A DNA stretch of 64,000 nucleotides from Bacteroidales bacterium (GCA_028687995.1 JAQTZA010000002.1:186001-250000), one strand, 5' to 3'; shown: positions 8,778-18,773, counted from the stretch's first letter. A program made the numbers and translations. The notes: generated by a model not told the origin, from the sequence alone.

Positions 8778-8780
8778 ATA

Positions 8781-8969
8781 TTACGCCTCTTTCTTCACAC
8801 TTTCCGCCTTCGGTTTCTTCGCCCGGCTTTGAGCGATGGCACTCGCGGTACGGTCGATGCGGGTGTTGAGTTCCTTCACAAACTCGGTGTAGGGAGCTTC
8901 GCCGTTAATCTCGATGAGGGCATTGATGCGCTCTACGATTTTCTTGTAGGCGAAATCACTATTTCGCAA
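8781..8969 (-). pseudogene. C-terminal remnant resembling DUF6261 proteins
   Basis: Sixty-two codons reading NSDFAYKKIVERINALIEIN, then PYTEFVKELNTRID and a lysine/alanine-rich tail. From memory this resembles the C-terminal end of the Bacteroidota DUF6261 family, whose members are usually over 200 residues. The upstream sequence has no matching frame, so this looks like a truncated copy rather than a gene. The function of the family is unknown. The assignment is tentative; a genuine short protein starting at the ATG at 8969 cannot be excluded. Confidence 0.45.
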
Positions 8970-9059
8970 AGTTTGAAATTTATTTTCGAAAAAGCAATAA
9001 AATACCTCAGATAATTTTGTTTATTTTCTATGTTAGTTGAAAGAAGAAGTTCTATGTTA

Positions 9060-9090
9060 TTGAGGGCGCGACTTTGAGTCGCACCCTCAA
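9060..9090. repeat. REP-like hairpin
   Basis: TTGAGGGCGCGACT (9060-9073), loop TTG, AGTCGCACCCTCAA (9077-9090): a 14-bp stem with one mismatch, which becomes a G-U pair in a minus-strand transcript. It resembles the hairpins at 7014 and 8748 (GAGGG...TGACT/GCGACT). The surrounding 8970-9267 gap shows nothing else I can support. Confidence 0.6.
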
Positions 9091-9267
9091 TTTCAGAATC
9101 TTTCAAGTGAGTTGATCCAATATTTCTATCTTTCTTAATTTTATATTGTGGTGAAATATAAACTCCAGCACCTATAATTTGAACAACTTCCAACGATTTT
9201 GAGTTATAACACAAATCGCTAAGTAAAGCGGTCAAGAAAAGAAATTTCAATCAACAAAACTAAAATT

Positions 9268-9501
9268 ATGGATTCATCAAACAATGTAGGCAAAGCGCCT
9301 GTAGCAGTAGAATTGGAAGAGGGAAAGGCGTATGCATGGTGTGCTTGTGGCAAATCGGGTACCGGTTTTTGCAATGGATCGCACAAAGGATCTGGTATTG
9401 GTCCTAAAATGTTTAACGCAGCAAAATCGGGTGTGAGCTACATTTGCGCTTGTGGTAAATCGAAAAATAGCCCATACTGCGACGGATCGCACAAAGCATA
9501 A
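9268..9501 (+). CDS. Double-CDGSH iron-sulfur protein
   Basis: A 77-residue protein with two CDGSH-type [2Fe-2S] sites, each with the three-Cys one-His pattern: C25, C27, C35, H39 (ending CNGSH) and C60, C62, C71, H75 (ending CDGSH). This is the architecture of the CISD3/Miner2 branch and its bacterial relatives. It has no signal peptide or membrane span, so it is cytoplasmic. The likely role is electron or cluster transfer; the partner is unknown. It is followed 93 bases later by a DoxX gene on the same strand. The first site has N in place of D, a tolerated change. Confidence 0.92.
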   Translation: MDSSNNVGKAPVAVELEEGKAYAWCACGKSGTGFCNGSHKGSGIGPKMFNAAKSGVSYICACGKSKNSPYCDGSHKA

Positions 9502-9594
9502 TTGCAATTTCTGAAATTATAACCCTGATCGCAAGATTGGGGTTATCTGTTTTTCTAGTAAATAGTTTTTGTTTAACCTTTAAATCTTACAATT

Positions 9595-9945
9595 ATGAGT
9601 AGTATCGAAATTTCAAAAGGAAGAAAAATTGCGGCGTGGGTGATTGCTGGACTTCTAACTGCGTTGTATATTTTTAGTGCCGTGATGAAGTTTATGAAAC
9701 CAGAGATGATGGATCAGATGCATTTAGGCGATTGGCGAATTATCATTGGGATTGGGGAGTTTGTTTCAGCATTGCTGTTTTTGATGCCCAAAACCAACAA
9801 AATTGGCACACTGTTGCTTAGTTCGTATATGGGTGGTGCGATTATTCTTCATATGATTAAGCCCGAATCCATTATTATGCCATCCGTAGTGTTGGTGTTA
9901 ATTTGGGTAGTGGGTTATCTCCGCAATCCTGATTTGTTGAAATAA
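9595..9945 (+). CDS. DoxX-family membrane protein
   Basis: A 116-residue integral membrane protein with four hydrophobic spans (about 10-33, 45-63, 68-88 and 93-110). The pattern AWVIAGLLTALYIFSAVMKF followed by a short loop is typical of the DoxX/DoxD-like family. Its biochemical role is not established; some relatives are linked to quinone or redox-stress functions. It lies after the CDGSH gene and may share its transcript. A 14-bp terminator hairpin follows. Confidence 0.8.
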   Translation: MSSIEISKGRKIAAWVIAGLLTALYIFSAVMKFMKPEMMDQMHLGDWRIIIGIGEFVSALLFLMPKTNKIGTLLLSSYMGGAIILHMIKPESIIMPSVVLVLIWVVGYLRNPDLLK

Positions 9946-9963
9946 ACCTTCAGCGTACTATTT

Positions 9964-10002
9964 AAAAGGAGTAATCAGAGATTTAATTTGATTACTCCTT
10001 TT
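9964..10002. terminator. Bidirectional terminator between doxX-like and ykgJ-like genes
   Basis: AAAAGGAGTAATCA (9964-9977) pairs perfectly with TGATTACTCCTTTT (9989-10002), followed by T residues. It serves the convergent genes on both sides. Confidence 0.85.
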
Positions 10003-10010
10003 TTTGTGCC

Positions 10011-10502
10011 TTAAAATTCTTTCGTCAGGCGTTTCAGGATTTCACCCACGGCGGGACAAGTTTCCGCATTCAAAAGTGTGAGTTTGTGTATCTGGTGAAA
10101 TTTTTTGCGATCAGTGTGAGGATACTCTCTACAGGCTTTGGGGCGGTTGTTGTAGATGCGGCAAACGTTATCGTCCATTAAAAATGGACAGGGCATTTCA
10201 CGAAAAACATAATCGTCGTCTTCATCCATCCGTAGGTATTTGTCCTCCACATCTTGCGCTTTGCATTTTAAAGCTGAGGCCATTCGTTGAATATCGAGGT
10301 GTGTAATGCGAGGACCGAGCGACCGGCAGCAGTTCCCGCAATCGAGACAATCAATCTCTTCGAATACCTCTTGATGAATAGCGTGAATCGTATCATCGAG
10401 TGCTCTGAGTTGATTTTTCTTGATCTTTTTGAAAAACAGAGCGTAGTTTTTTGCATTCTTTTTCGCCTCTTCTTGCAGAAACGACAATTCCATGTTGTAC
10501 AT
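10011..10502 (-). CDS. YkgJ-family cysteine-cluster protein
   Basis: A 163-residue cytoplasmic protein with the YkgJ/CxxCxxCC pattern: CLDCGNCC (near 55-62), then CPFLMDDNVCRIYNNRPKAC and a late Cys in ETCPAVG. These cysteines are thought to bind a metal or Fe-S cluster; the function of the family is unknown. The N-terminal 50 residues are helical and charged. ATG at 10502 is used; an in-frame ATG three codons later is an equal alternative. It is divergent from ruvA. Confidence 0.8.
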   Translation of the reverse strand: MYNMELSFLQEEAKKNAKNYALFFKKIKKNQLRALDDTIHAIHQEVFEEIDCLDCGNCCRSLGPRITHLDIQRMASALKCKAQDVEDKYLRMDEDDDYVFREMPCPFLMDDNVCRIYNNRPKACREYPHTDRKKFHQIHKLTLLNAETCPAVGEILKRLTKEF

Positions 10503-10584
10503 CCTTTTTTTGCAAATTTACCCTTTTTATAGAAAAAACAACCTTATTAATTAAAGAGTTCTAATTTCATTCGGGATTTTATTA

Positions 10585-10592
10585 TAAATTTG
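10585..10592 (+). promoter_or_regulatory. -7 element (TAAATTTG) of the ruvA promoter
   Basis: A perfect TAnnTTTG word. Initiation would be near 10598, so a GTG at 10592 cannot be the ruvA start, which supports ATG at 10625. No clear TTG box is seen at the expected spacing. Confidence 0.5.
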
Positions 10593-10624
10593 TGGGTGAA
10601 TTACTTACGCATAAAAAATACGAA

Positions 10625-11206
10625 ATGCTCGATTATATTTCCGGAAAACTTGTAGAATTAACACCCACATCGGCCGTTCTTGATGTCAATGGTTTGGGAT
10701 ATTATGTTCATATTTCGCTTAATACTTATCAATTTTTGGCAGCAGATCGTACCGAAAAGCTTTACGTTTACGAGGTCATTCGTGAAGATGCACATCTGTT
10801 GTTTGGTTTTCACGAGAAACGAGAACGAGAACTCTTTCTGCTCCTTATCTCAGTTTCAGGAGTGGGTGCCAACACTGCCCGAATGATTCTTTCGTCGATG
10901 ACAATCAGTGAATTGGAAGGAACGATCGCCTCTGGTAATGCTCAAATCCTGAAAACAGTGAAAGGAATTGGTGCAAAAACGGCTGAACGAATCATTGTTG
11001 ACCTCAAGGATAAAATAAAAGCATCAGGCGACTCGTTAATAATGGGTGCAATTGCCCACAGCGCCGTGGAGAATGAAGCCGTTGCAGCTTTGGTGATGCT
11101 TGGTTTTGTGCAAACGGCATCAGCAAAAGTGGTTCGAAAACTAGTATCAGAATCACCACAAATGAGTGTAGAACAAGTAATAAAAGCAGCATTGAAACTG
11201 CTTTAA
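10625..11206 (+). CDS. ruvA: Holliday junction branch-migration subunit RuvA
   Basis: A 193-residue DNA-binding subunit that forms tetramers on Holliday junctions and loads the RuvB motor. The N-terminal OB fold begins with MLDYISGKLVEL. Tandem helix-hairpin-helix motifs follow: LLISVSGVGANTARMIL and TVKGIGAKTAERIIVDLKDK. The C-terminal domain III (EAVAALVMLGF...) contacts RuvB. The length is typical. An in-frame GTG at 10592 would add 11 unconserved residues and overlaps the promoter -7 word, so ATG at 10625 is chosen. sprA follows after about 70 bases on the same strand. Confidence 0.96.
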   Translation: MLDYISGKLVELTPTSAVLDVNGLGYYVHISLNTYQFLAADRTEKLYVYEVIREDAHLLFGFHEKRERELFLLLISVSGVGANTARMILSSMTISELEGTIASGNAQILKTVKGIGAKTAERIIVDLKDKIKASGDSLIMGAIAHSAVENEAVAALVMLGFVQTASAKVVRKLVSESPQMSVEQVIKAALKLL

Positions 11207-11277
11207 GCCTTAAAATAATTAAGCATACAACACATTAACCACATCATATCACCTATTCATCCATAACAATATTTGTT

Positions 11278-14200
11278 TTGAAAAGAGTACAATCCATTCT
11301 CATATATTTTCTTTTGCTATTGATTTTCGGTGGTTTTGTAGGCGCATTGGCCAAAAATCAGGCGACATCTCAAAAAACAACACCTACTGCGAAAGAGGAT
11401 ACCACAAAAATTCATTATCCGGTTGCCAAAACCTATCCTACTACAATGAAGGAGCTCGACGAGAAACATCCCGTTGACTTACCTACGCCAAAAAATGTGA
11501 ATACGGTGGTCGATTATGATCCAGTGACTCGTAATTATGTCATTCGCACCAAAGTAGGTGATACCGAGGTTACTACTCCGATGTTGTTGACGCAGGATGA
11601 ATACATGGATTACTCATTTTCAAAATCCATTAGAAATTACTATCACCAAAAAAATGCAGAGGAGAGCGAAAAACGAGGCAGTGCGCTCAATTTCCTTGAT
11701 GTGAAAATAGGCTTAGGTCCTGCTGATAAGCTCTTTGGTCCTGGAGGTATTCAGATTCGGACACAAGGTTCTGCCGAAATTGGCATGGGATTCAAAATGA
11801 ATAATATTCAGAATCCAACTTTGCCCGAACGCTCTAGAAATCGAACCTATTTTGATTTCGACGAAAAAATTCAGTTGAATGTAAATGCAAAAGTAGGGGA
11901 TAAGGTCAATTTTAATTTGAATTATGATACCGAAGCAACGTTCGATTTTGATACGAAGAAAATAAAACTACAATACGAAGGCAAAGAGGACGAAATCATC
12001 AAAAGCATCGAAGCTGGAAATGTAAGTATGCCTGCTTCAGGGAGTTTAATTCGTGGTTCGCAAGCGCTGTTTGGAGTTAAAACTACCATGCAATTTGGCA
12101 AACTGAAAGCAACTGCCGTTCTTTCTCAACAAGAATCAGAATCAAAAACAGTAAATGCCAAAGGCGGAGTACAAACCACTCCTTTCGAAATCAAGATTGA
12201 CCAATACGACGAGAATCGTCACTTCTTCTTGGCTCACTTTTTCCGTGATAATTACGACAAATGGATGAGTAAAATGCCATTTATCTCATCAGGAATCGTC
12301 ATAAATCGAGTGGAACTTTGGGTAACAAATAAACGTGGAAATTTCGACACATCTCGCAACATTATTGGCTTTACCGATTTGGGAGAGAATCGTGTGATTC
12401 AAAATCCTTCGAAATGGAGCGCCACATCTGTAAAAGAGCCGTCGAATGATGCAAATAACGAGTTTGCGGAAATGCAGAAATATGCCAAGGAACAAGGATT
12501 GCGCGATATTAGTAAAGTGACTCAGATTTTGGATCCTGATAATATTCTCGGCGGTCGCGATTACGAAAAAATCGAGAGTGCACGAAAACTCGATCCATCG
12601 GAATATACCTTGAATAATCAATTGGGTTATGTGTCGTTGAGAACCTCGCTGCAACCCGATGAAGTGCTGGCTGTATCCTACGAATATACTATGGGCGGAA
12701 TAGTCTATCAAGTAGGTGAATTGGCCACTGATAATACAACTTCGAATCAATCATTGTTTCTGAAATTAATCAAAAGCACCTCATTTTCTCCCGATATGAA
12801 AATTTGGGATTTGATGATGAAAAACGTTTATTCCCTCAATGCCTATCAGATTCAACCAGAGAAATTCCGCCTCGACATCCTTTATCAAAGCGATACGACG
12901 GGAACTTACGTAAATTATATCCCTGAAGGCAAAATCCAAAACAAAGTGTTACTGAAAGTGATGGGTCTCGACCGATTGGACTCGAAACGAGAACCTTATC
13001 CTGATGGATTTTTTGATTATGTAGAGGGGTTCACCGTATCTGCACAAAATGGCAAAGTCTTTTTCCCTGTGATAGAGCCTTTTGGTTCGCACCTCAAAGC
13101 GGAGATTGGAAACGATGATATTGCCAGGAAATATGTGTTCCAGGAGTTATACGACTCAACCTTAACAGTGGCTCGTCAAATTGCTGAAAAGAATAAATTT
13201 ATTCTGAAAGGAGAATACAAATCGTCGAGCGGAGCAGAAATTCGCTTGAATGCGATGAACGTTCCCCGTGGATCGGTAAAAGTGACTGCCGGTGGTGCCG
13301 CATTACAGGAAAACACAGACTATACGGTCGATTATGCCATGGGCGTGGTGACTATTTTGAATCAGAATATCATTGAGTCGGGTTCACCTGTGAGTGTCTC
13401 TTTGGAGAATCAATCGGCTTACAGCATGCAACGCAAAACGTTGATGGGATTGAATTTGAATTACGAGTTCAACGAGAATTTCAACATTGGTGGTACGATT
13501 ATGAACTTGTCTGAGAAACCTCTTACCCAAAAAGTGAACATGGGCGAAGAGTCCATCAACAATACGATTTGGGGATTGAATACCTCGTATCGCACGCAAT
13601 TCCGTTGGTTGACAAATGCGGTGAATAAAATCCCATTTGTGAATGCAACCGCTCCATCGCAATTGACCTTGAATGCGGAATATGCCCAAATCAAACCCGG
13701 TCACCCGGCCGAATTGGAGAAACAAGGCGTTTCGTATCTCGATGATTTCGAATCAACCAAAATTGGCTACAGTTTACGCGAATATTACCCTTGGTCTATT
13801 GCCAGTACACCGTATGACGATAGCGCAACTCCTCTTTTCCCAGAAGCTAAAAATGCGAATGATATCCGATATGGAATTAACCGTTCGTTGTTGTCATGGT
13901 ATCAAATTGATGGTATTTTCACTCGTAAAAATTCGACATTGATGCCATCGCACATCAAGGCGGATAAAGACATGCGTTCGAATCACTTCATGCGTGAAGT
14001 GTTGGAAACAGAGATTTTCCCAAATAAACAGGCTTCTTATGGTGAATCACCTATTTTGCCAGTACTCAACTTAGCATATTACCCCACTGAAAGAGGTCCG
14101 TACAATCTTGATAATACTGATATTAACCTGAATGGAACATTGAAACATCCTGAAAAACGTTGGGGTGGAATGATGAGAAAACTCGACATTACAGATTTTG

Positions 14201-17200
14201 AAGCTTCAAATATAGAATACATTGAGTTTTGGATGATGGATCCGTTTGTGTACAACGATGGTAATCCTTCAACCGACAAAAAAGGTGGAGATTTGTATTT
14301 CAATTTAGGTGAAATCTCAGAAGATATTTTGCGTGATGGAAAGAAATCGTTTGAAAACGGTTATCCGATTGATGGAGATAAATCGTTGGTTGATTCTACC
14401 GTTTGGGGAAAAGTGCCTCGTCGCCAATCGTTGGTGTATGCGTTCGATAATACTGCGGGTGCGAGAGCCAAGCAGGATATTGGTTTCGATGGATTGTCTA
14501 GCGAAGACGAAAAGAAATTTCCGACGTATAAAAATTATCTGACAAATCTGGGTAATATTTTACCTGCTGATTCAGTCACAAAATTGCAAGCCGATCCGTT
14601 CTCTCCTTTGAATGACCCCGCTAGTGACGATTATCACTACTATCGTGGAGCAGATTTTGATAATGCAAAAGTGAATATTCTCAATCGATACAAACACATC
14701 AACGGCCCTGAAGGAAATTCTTCGTCGGAGAATGCAGCTGCTAAGAATGTACCCGATGTGGAAGATATTAATCAGGATAATACGTTGAATGAAGCGGAAC
14801 GCTATTTCCAGTATAAGGTATCTATTCGTCCAAAAGATACTGTGATTGGTCAGAATTATGTAACCGATAAGCGACGTGCATTAGTCACATTGGCGAACGG
14901 AAAATCTGAATATATTAATTGGTATCAGTTTAAAATTCCGGTAAGAGATTTTGAAAAACGGATCGGTTCGATTCGCGATTTTAAAACGATTCGATTCATG
15001 CGCATCTTCATGACCGATTTTTCTGAAGAGACAGTTTTACGTTTTGGTACTTTGGAATTAGTGCGCGGGGAATGGCGTACTTATGAAAAACCATTGAATA
15101 AAGCAAATGCTCAAACCATTAGTGGATCGCTAGATGTAGCGGCAGTCAACATAGAGGAAAACTCGAATAGAAAGCCTGTTTCTTATGTCTTGCCTCCAGG
15201 CATTAGTCGAGTAATAGATCCGAGTCAACCTCAACTTCGACAGTTGAATGAACAAGCATTGTCACTAAAAGTAAGCAAGCTTAATCCGAACGATGCACGA
15301 GCGGTTTATAAAAATTCAGGCATCGATTTGCGTCAATACAAACGCTTACAAATGAATGCACATGCCGAGAAATTTACCGATGATATTACCAATCTTAATG
15401 ATGGAGATTTGTCTGTATTTATTCGTTTTGGTGCAGATTATCAAAATAATTATTACGAATACGAAGTTCCATTAAAATTAACGCCAGCTGGAGTTTACAG
15501 TAACAACAGCAGTGCCGATCGTGAGTCGGTATGGCCTTCGGCAAACTTCTTCGATTTCGCATTGCAAGCATTAACCGATGCGAAATTGAAACGGAACCGT
15601 GAAAAACGTGAGGCGAATTCTACAGTCACTTACCAAACACCTTACGTAACTTCCGATCCTGATAAACCAAATAACCGTATTACGGTGACTGGTAATCCAA
15701 GTCTATCGGAAGTGAAAACCATTATGATTGGTGTCCGTAATAATTCACGCGAATTGAAATCGGGCGAGGTCTGGGTGAATGAGCTTCGTGTGAACGGATT
15801 TGATGAATCGGGAGGTTGGGCTGCCAATGCCAATGTCAATCTAGCAATCTCAGATATCGCCAACATTAACTTAAGCGGAGTGACAGAATCAGTCGGTTTT
15901 GGTGGAATCGAACAATCGGTAAACGATCGTCGGAAAGATGATTATTACCAATATAATTTTGCGACAAATGTGGAGTTGGGTCGATTTGTTCCCGAAAAAG
16001 TGAAACTGAAAGCGCCATTCTATTACTCTTATTCTGAGCAGGTTTCAACCCCAAAATACAATCCGTTGGATCAGGATTTGTTGTTGAAAGATGTTTTAAA
16101 TGATCTTCGAACTCAAGAAGAGAAAGACTCGCTGAAAAACTACACACAGGATGTAATGACAGTGAAAAGCATGAGTTTGACCAATGTGAAGTTCGATATT
16201 CAGAGTAAAACGCCGATGCCTTATGACCCATCTAATTTTTCTTTTGGATATGCTTTTAATGAAAACAACAAGCACAACCCGACAACAGCTTGGGAGATTA
16301 GTCAAGACTACAGAGGTACATTTGCCTATACCTATTCGCCATTGTTGAAACCTTGGGAGCCGTTCTCTAAAATTAAAGCAAAATCGTTGCGCGTGATTTC
16401 AGATTTGGGAATCAATTATTTACCTAACAGCATAGGTTTCAACTCAAATATGATGCGCAACTACTATGAAATGTTGCCTCGTGATTTGAATGATCCGACA
16501 TTGAAAGTCAATAAAGATTTGTTGTCGTGGCGTAAAGATTTCTTGTGGGATCGTCAGTTCAATATGCGTTGGGATTTCACCAAAAATATCCGCTTCGATA
16601 TTCAAACGGCTACTAATGCCCGCATTGACGAACCTGATGTGGCGGTGAATCGTGTACTTTTCCCGGATGAATATGAGGAGTGGAAAGATTCGGTGATGAT
16701 TAATTTGAGGAAATTGGGTCGTCCCCTTACTTATTCTCAAATGACAAATTTGTCGTGGACTATTCCTTTGAATAAAATAGGATTCTTAGATTGGACAACC
16801 GCTGAAACCAAATACAGCTCAAGTTACAACTGGGATCGAGGTGCATTCATCAATGACTCTACCGAAATGGGAAATACAATTCGCAATCAAATGCAGTTGT
16901 CTCTCGATAGTCGCTTGAATTTTGAACAGTTTTATAACAAATTCAACTTTCTGAAAGAGGTTAATCGGAAGTTTAGTGGAGGTAATGTGAGAGCTACACC
17001 AAATCAACCCAATACTGCCAATAAGGAATACAAAGAGACCATTACATTGCGGAAAGATTCAGCTACTTTGATTCACCATAATCTGAATGATAAAAATGTG
17101 AAGGTGTTGGTTAGAAAAGCTGATAATAGTTTCTTTCCAGCAGACTACAAAGTGATTGACAATAATACCATTCGCATCAATAGTAAAGGCATACAACCTT

Positions 17201-18684
17201 TGAATATTACTGTTGTATCGACTCCTAAGCAGGAGAGTTCTCCAAGTCTCGAAATCGCTCAATATGTGGCTCGTGGGTTGATGTCTGTAAGAAGTGTTAC
17301 GATTGGCTATAAACGCACTACTGCATTAGCATTGCCATCTTTCAAACCCAATATTGGTTCAAGCTTTGGGCAAGGGCAAGAAGGTGGGGTGAATGCGCCA
17401 GGCCTTGATTTTGCATTTGGATTGACAGATGATAGTTATATTCAAAAAGCGATGGACAAAGGATGGTTGTTGACGGATAGTTTGTTGATTTCACCGGCTG
17501 TGTATAGTAAAACTGACGAATTGCAAATACGAGCTACTGTCGAGCCAATTCGAGGATTGAAAATTGAATTAAACGCAAACCGCGAAACACGTACCAACAA
17601 TCAAATCCAATTCATGTATGAAGGTGCACCTAATATTTTTGGCGGAAGTTTCACGATGACCAATATTGCGATTTCAACCTCTTTGGCATCTGTTAGTTCT
17701 AAGAATGGATACGCATCTGCAGCTTTTGATCAATTCTTGAAAAACAGATACATCGTTGCTGAACGATTGGAAGGTGATTATACAAGAACTACTTATCCTT
17801 CGACGGGTTTTATGGCCGAGAATGCGAATAAGGGTAATCCGTACAGTAAAGCAGTTGGTGGTGTTAATATCAATTCACCAGATGTGCTGATACCAGCCTT
17901 TATTGCAGCATACACTGGACAAGATGCGACGAAGGTTGAGAAAACAGCGTTTCCATCGTTGAAGAGTTTGTTGCCTAACTGGAGGATTACGTTCGACGGA
18001 TTGGGTCGTTTACCATTCTTGAAAGATAATCTAAAATCTATCAATCTTTCTCACGCGTATCGCTCCGTTTATAGTGTCGGTTCGTATAGCTCCTATCTCA
18101 ATTGGGTGGGAAGCGGTAATGGTGCCGACGATATGGGCTTTATTCGTGATGTATTGTCCGGTAATCCAATGCCTTCATCGCCTTATGATATTTCGTCGGT
18201 GAACATATCCGAAAGCTTCAGTCCGCTTATCGGTATCGATGCTACCTTGAAGAACAATATGAGCATTAGAGCAGATTACAAAGATTCGAGAAATATGACG
18301 TTAAGCCTCTCGTCAAACCAATTAGTTGAAACTTTATCGAGTGAGTTCTCTATCGGATTGGGATATAAAATTGCCGATTTCAAGATATTTGAATCTGCTG
18401 GAAGTAATAAGTCGTCGTTTAAGAACGATCTTTCGCTTCGTGGAGATGTATCGTATCGCCTAAATCAGGCATTGATTCGCAAAATTAGCGAAGCGTTTAC
18501 TCAACCTACGAGTGGAACGAAGAATGTAATGATTAAATTTTCGGCAGATTATGCTTTCAGTAAAGCCCTTACTTTAAGAGGATTTTTTGATAAGCAGATT
18601 AATACACCACTTGTCTCTTCTACCTCATATCCAGTTTCGAATACCAACTTTGGGGTGAGCGTTCGATTTACTTTGACGAGATAA
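11278..18684 (+). CDS. sprA: Type IX secretion / gliding motility outer-membrane protein SprA (Sov)
   Basis: A 2468-residue protein of the SprA/Sov family, known as the giant 36-strand outer-membrane barrel through which the type IX system releases its cargo. The N-terminus is a signal peptide (residues 1-25, hydrophobic core ILIYFLLLLIFGGFVGALA). The body is rich in aromatic, alternating beta strands and ends in a strand with terminal aromatic residues (FGVSVRFTLTR). The length matches the family. The start is TTG at 11278, immediately before the signal peptide, with no better ATG. No other T9SS component lies in this window, and none of the neighbouring exported proteins shows a clear T9SS C-terminal sorting domain. 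Confidence 0.95.
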   Translation: MKRVQSILIYFLLLLIFGGFVGALAKNQATSQKTTPTAKEDTTKIHYPVAKTYPTTMKELDEKHPVDLPTPKNVNTVVDYDPVTRNYVIRTKVGDTEVTTPMLLTQDEYMDYSFSKSIRNYYHQKNAEESEKRGSALNFLDVKIGLGPADKLFGPGGIQIRTQGSAEIGMGFKMNNIQNPTLPERSRNRTYFDFDEKIQLNVNAKVGDKVNFNLNYDTEATFDFDTKKIKLQYEGKEDEIIKSIEAGNVSMPASGSLIRGSQALFGVKTTMQFGKLKATAVLSQQESESKTVNAKGGVQTTPFEIKIDQYDENRHFFLAHFFRDNYDKWMSKMPFISSGIVINRVELWVTNKRGNFDTSRNIIGFTDLGENRVIQNPSKWSATSVKEPSNDANNEFAEMQKYAKEQGLRDISKVTQILDPDNILGGRDYEKIESARKLDPSEYTLNNQLGYVSLRTSLQPDEVLAVSYEYTMGGIVYQVGELATDNTTSNQSLFLKLIKSTSFSPDMKIWDLMMKNVYSLNAYQIQPEKFRLDILYQSDTTGTYVNYIPEGKIQNKVLLKVMGLDRLDSKREPYPDGFFDYVEGFTVSAQNGKVFFPVIEPFGSHLKAEIGNDDIARKYVFQELYDSTLTVARQIAEKNKFILKGEYKSSSGAEIRLNAMNVPRGSVKVTAGGAALQENTDYTVDYAMGVVTILNQNIIESGSPVSVSLENQSAYSMQRKTLMGLNLNYEFNENFNIGGTIMNLSEKPLTQKVNMGEESINNTIWGLNTSYRTQFRWLTNAVNKIPFVNATAPSQLTLNAEYAQIKPGHPAELEKQGVSYLDDFESTKIGYSLREYYPWSIASTPYDDSATPLFPEAKNANDIRYGINRSLLSWYQIDGIFTRKNSTLMPSHIKADKDMRSNHFMREVLETEIFPNKQASYGESPILPVLNLAYYPTERGPYNLDNTDINLNGTLKHPEKRWGGMMRKLDITDFEASNIEYIEFWMMDPFVYNDGNPSTDKKGGDLYFNLGEISEDILRDGKKSFENGYPIDGDKSLVDSTVWGKVPRRQSLVYAFDNTAGARAKQDIGFDGLSSEDEKKFPTYKNYLTNLGNILPADSVTKLQADPFSPLNDPASDDYHYYRGADFDNAKVNILNRYKHINGPEGNSSSENAAAKNVPDVEDINQDNTLNEAERYFQYKVSIRPKDTVIGQNYVTDKRRALVTLANGKSEYINWYQFKIPVRDFEKRIGSIRDFKTIRFMRIFMTDFSEETVLRFGTLELVRGEWRTYEKPLNKANAQTISGSLDVAAVNIEENSNRKPVSYVLPPGISRVIDPSQPQLRQLNEQALSLKVSKLNPNDARAVYKNSGIDLRQYKRLQMNAHAEKFTDDITNLNDGDLSVFIRFGADYQNNYYEYEVPLKLTPAGVYSNNSSADRESVWPSANFFDFALQALTDAKLKRNREKREANSTVTYQTPYVTSDPDKPNNRITVTGNPSLSEVKTIMIGVRNNSRELKSGEVWVNELRVNGFDESGGWAANANVNLAISDIANINLSGVTESVGFGGIEQSVNDRRKDDYYQYNFATNVELGRFVPEKVKLKAPFYYSYSEQVSTPKYNPLDQDLLLKDVLNDLRTQEEKDSLKNYTQDVMTVKSMSLTNVKFDIQSKTPMPYDPSNFSFGYAFNENNKHNPTTAWEISQDYRGTFAYTYSPLLKPWEPFSKIKAKSLRVISDLGINYLPNSIGFNSNMMRNYYEMLPRDLNDPTLKVNKDLLSWRKDFLWDRQFNMRWDFTKNIRFDIQTATNARIDEPDVAVNRVLFPDEYEEWKDSVMINLRKLGRPLTYSQMTNLSWTIPLNKIGFLDWTTAETKYSSSYNWDRGAFINDSTEMGNTIRNQMQLSLDSRLNFEQFYNKFNFLKEVNRKFSGGNVRATPNQPNTANKEYKETITLRKDSATLIHHNLNDKNVKVLVRKADNSFFPADYKVIDNNTIRINSKGIQPLNITVVSTPKQESSPSLEIAQYVARGLMSVRSVTIGYKRTTALALPSFKPNIGSSFGQGQEGGVNAPGLDFAFGLTDDSYIQKAMDKGWLLTDSLLISPAVYSKTDELQIRATVEPIRGLKIELNANRETRTNNQIQFMYEGAPNIFGGSFTMTNIAISTSLASVSSKNGYASAAFDQFLKNRYIVAERLEGDYTRTTYPSTGFMAENANKGNPYSKAVGGVNINSPDVLIPAFIAAYTGQDATKVEKTAFPSLKSLLPNWRITFDGLGRLPFLKDNLKSINLSHAYRSVYSVGSYSSYLNWVGSGNGADDMGFIRDVLSGNPMPSSPYDISSVNISESFSPLIGIDATLKNNMSIRADYKDSRNMTLSLSSNQLVETLSSEFSIGLGYKIADFKIFESAGSNKSSFKNDLSLRGDVSYRLNQALIRKISEAFTQPTSGTKNVMIKFSADYAFSKALTLRGFFDKQINTPLVSSTSYPVSNTNFGVSVRFTLTR

Positions 18685-18737
18685 TATATTTTAAAATAGT
18701 GATGGATTGAATCTCAGAAGAAATGTTATAAAATAGC

Positions 18738-18773
18738 AAAAGGCGAGACTCTAATTATAGAATCTCGCCTTTG
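18738..18773. terminator. Terminator after sprA
   Basis: AAAGGCGAGA (18739-18748) pairs with TCTCGCCTTT (18763-18772). Its right half is also part of the duplicated segment shared with the rplT terminator region. Confidence 0.75.

Noticed and set aside
8933..9250. Open frame of 105 codons on the minus strand
   Set aside because: It overlaps the DUF6261-like remnant in another frame and runs through the 9060 hairpin; no recognisable domain or start signal.
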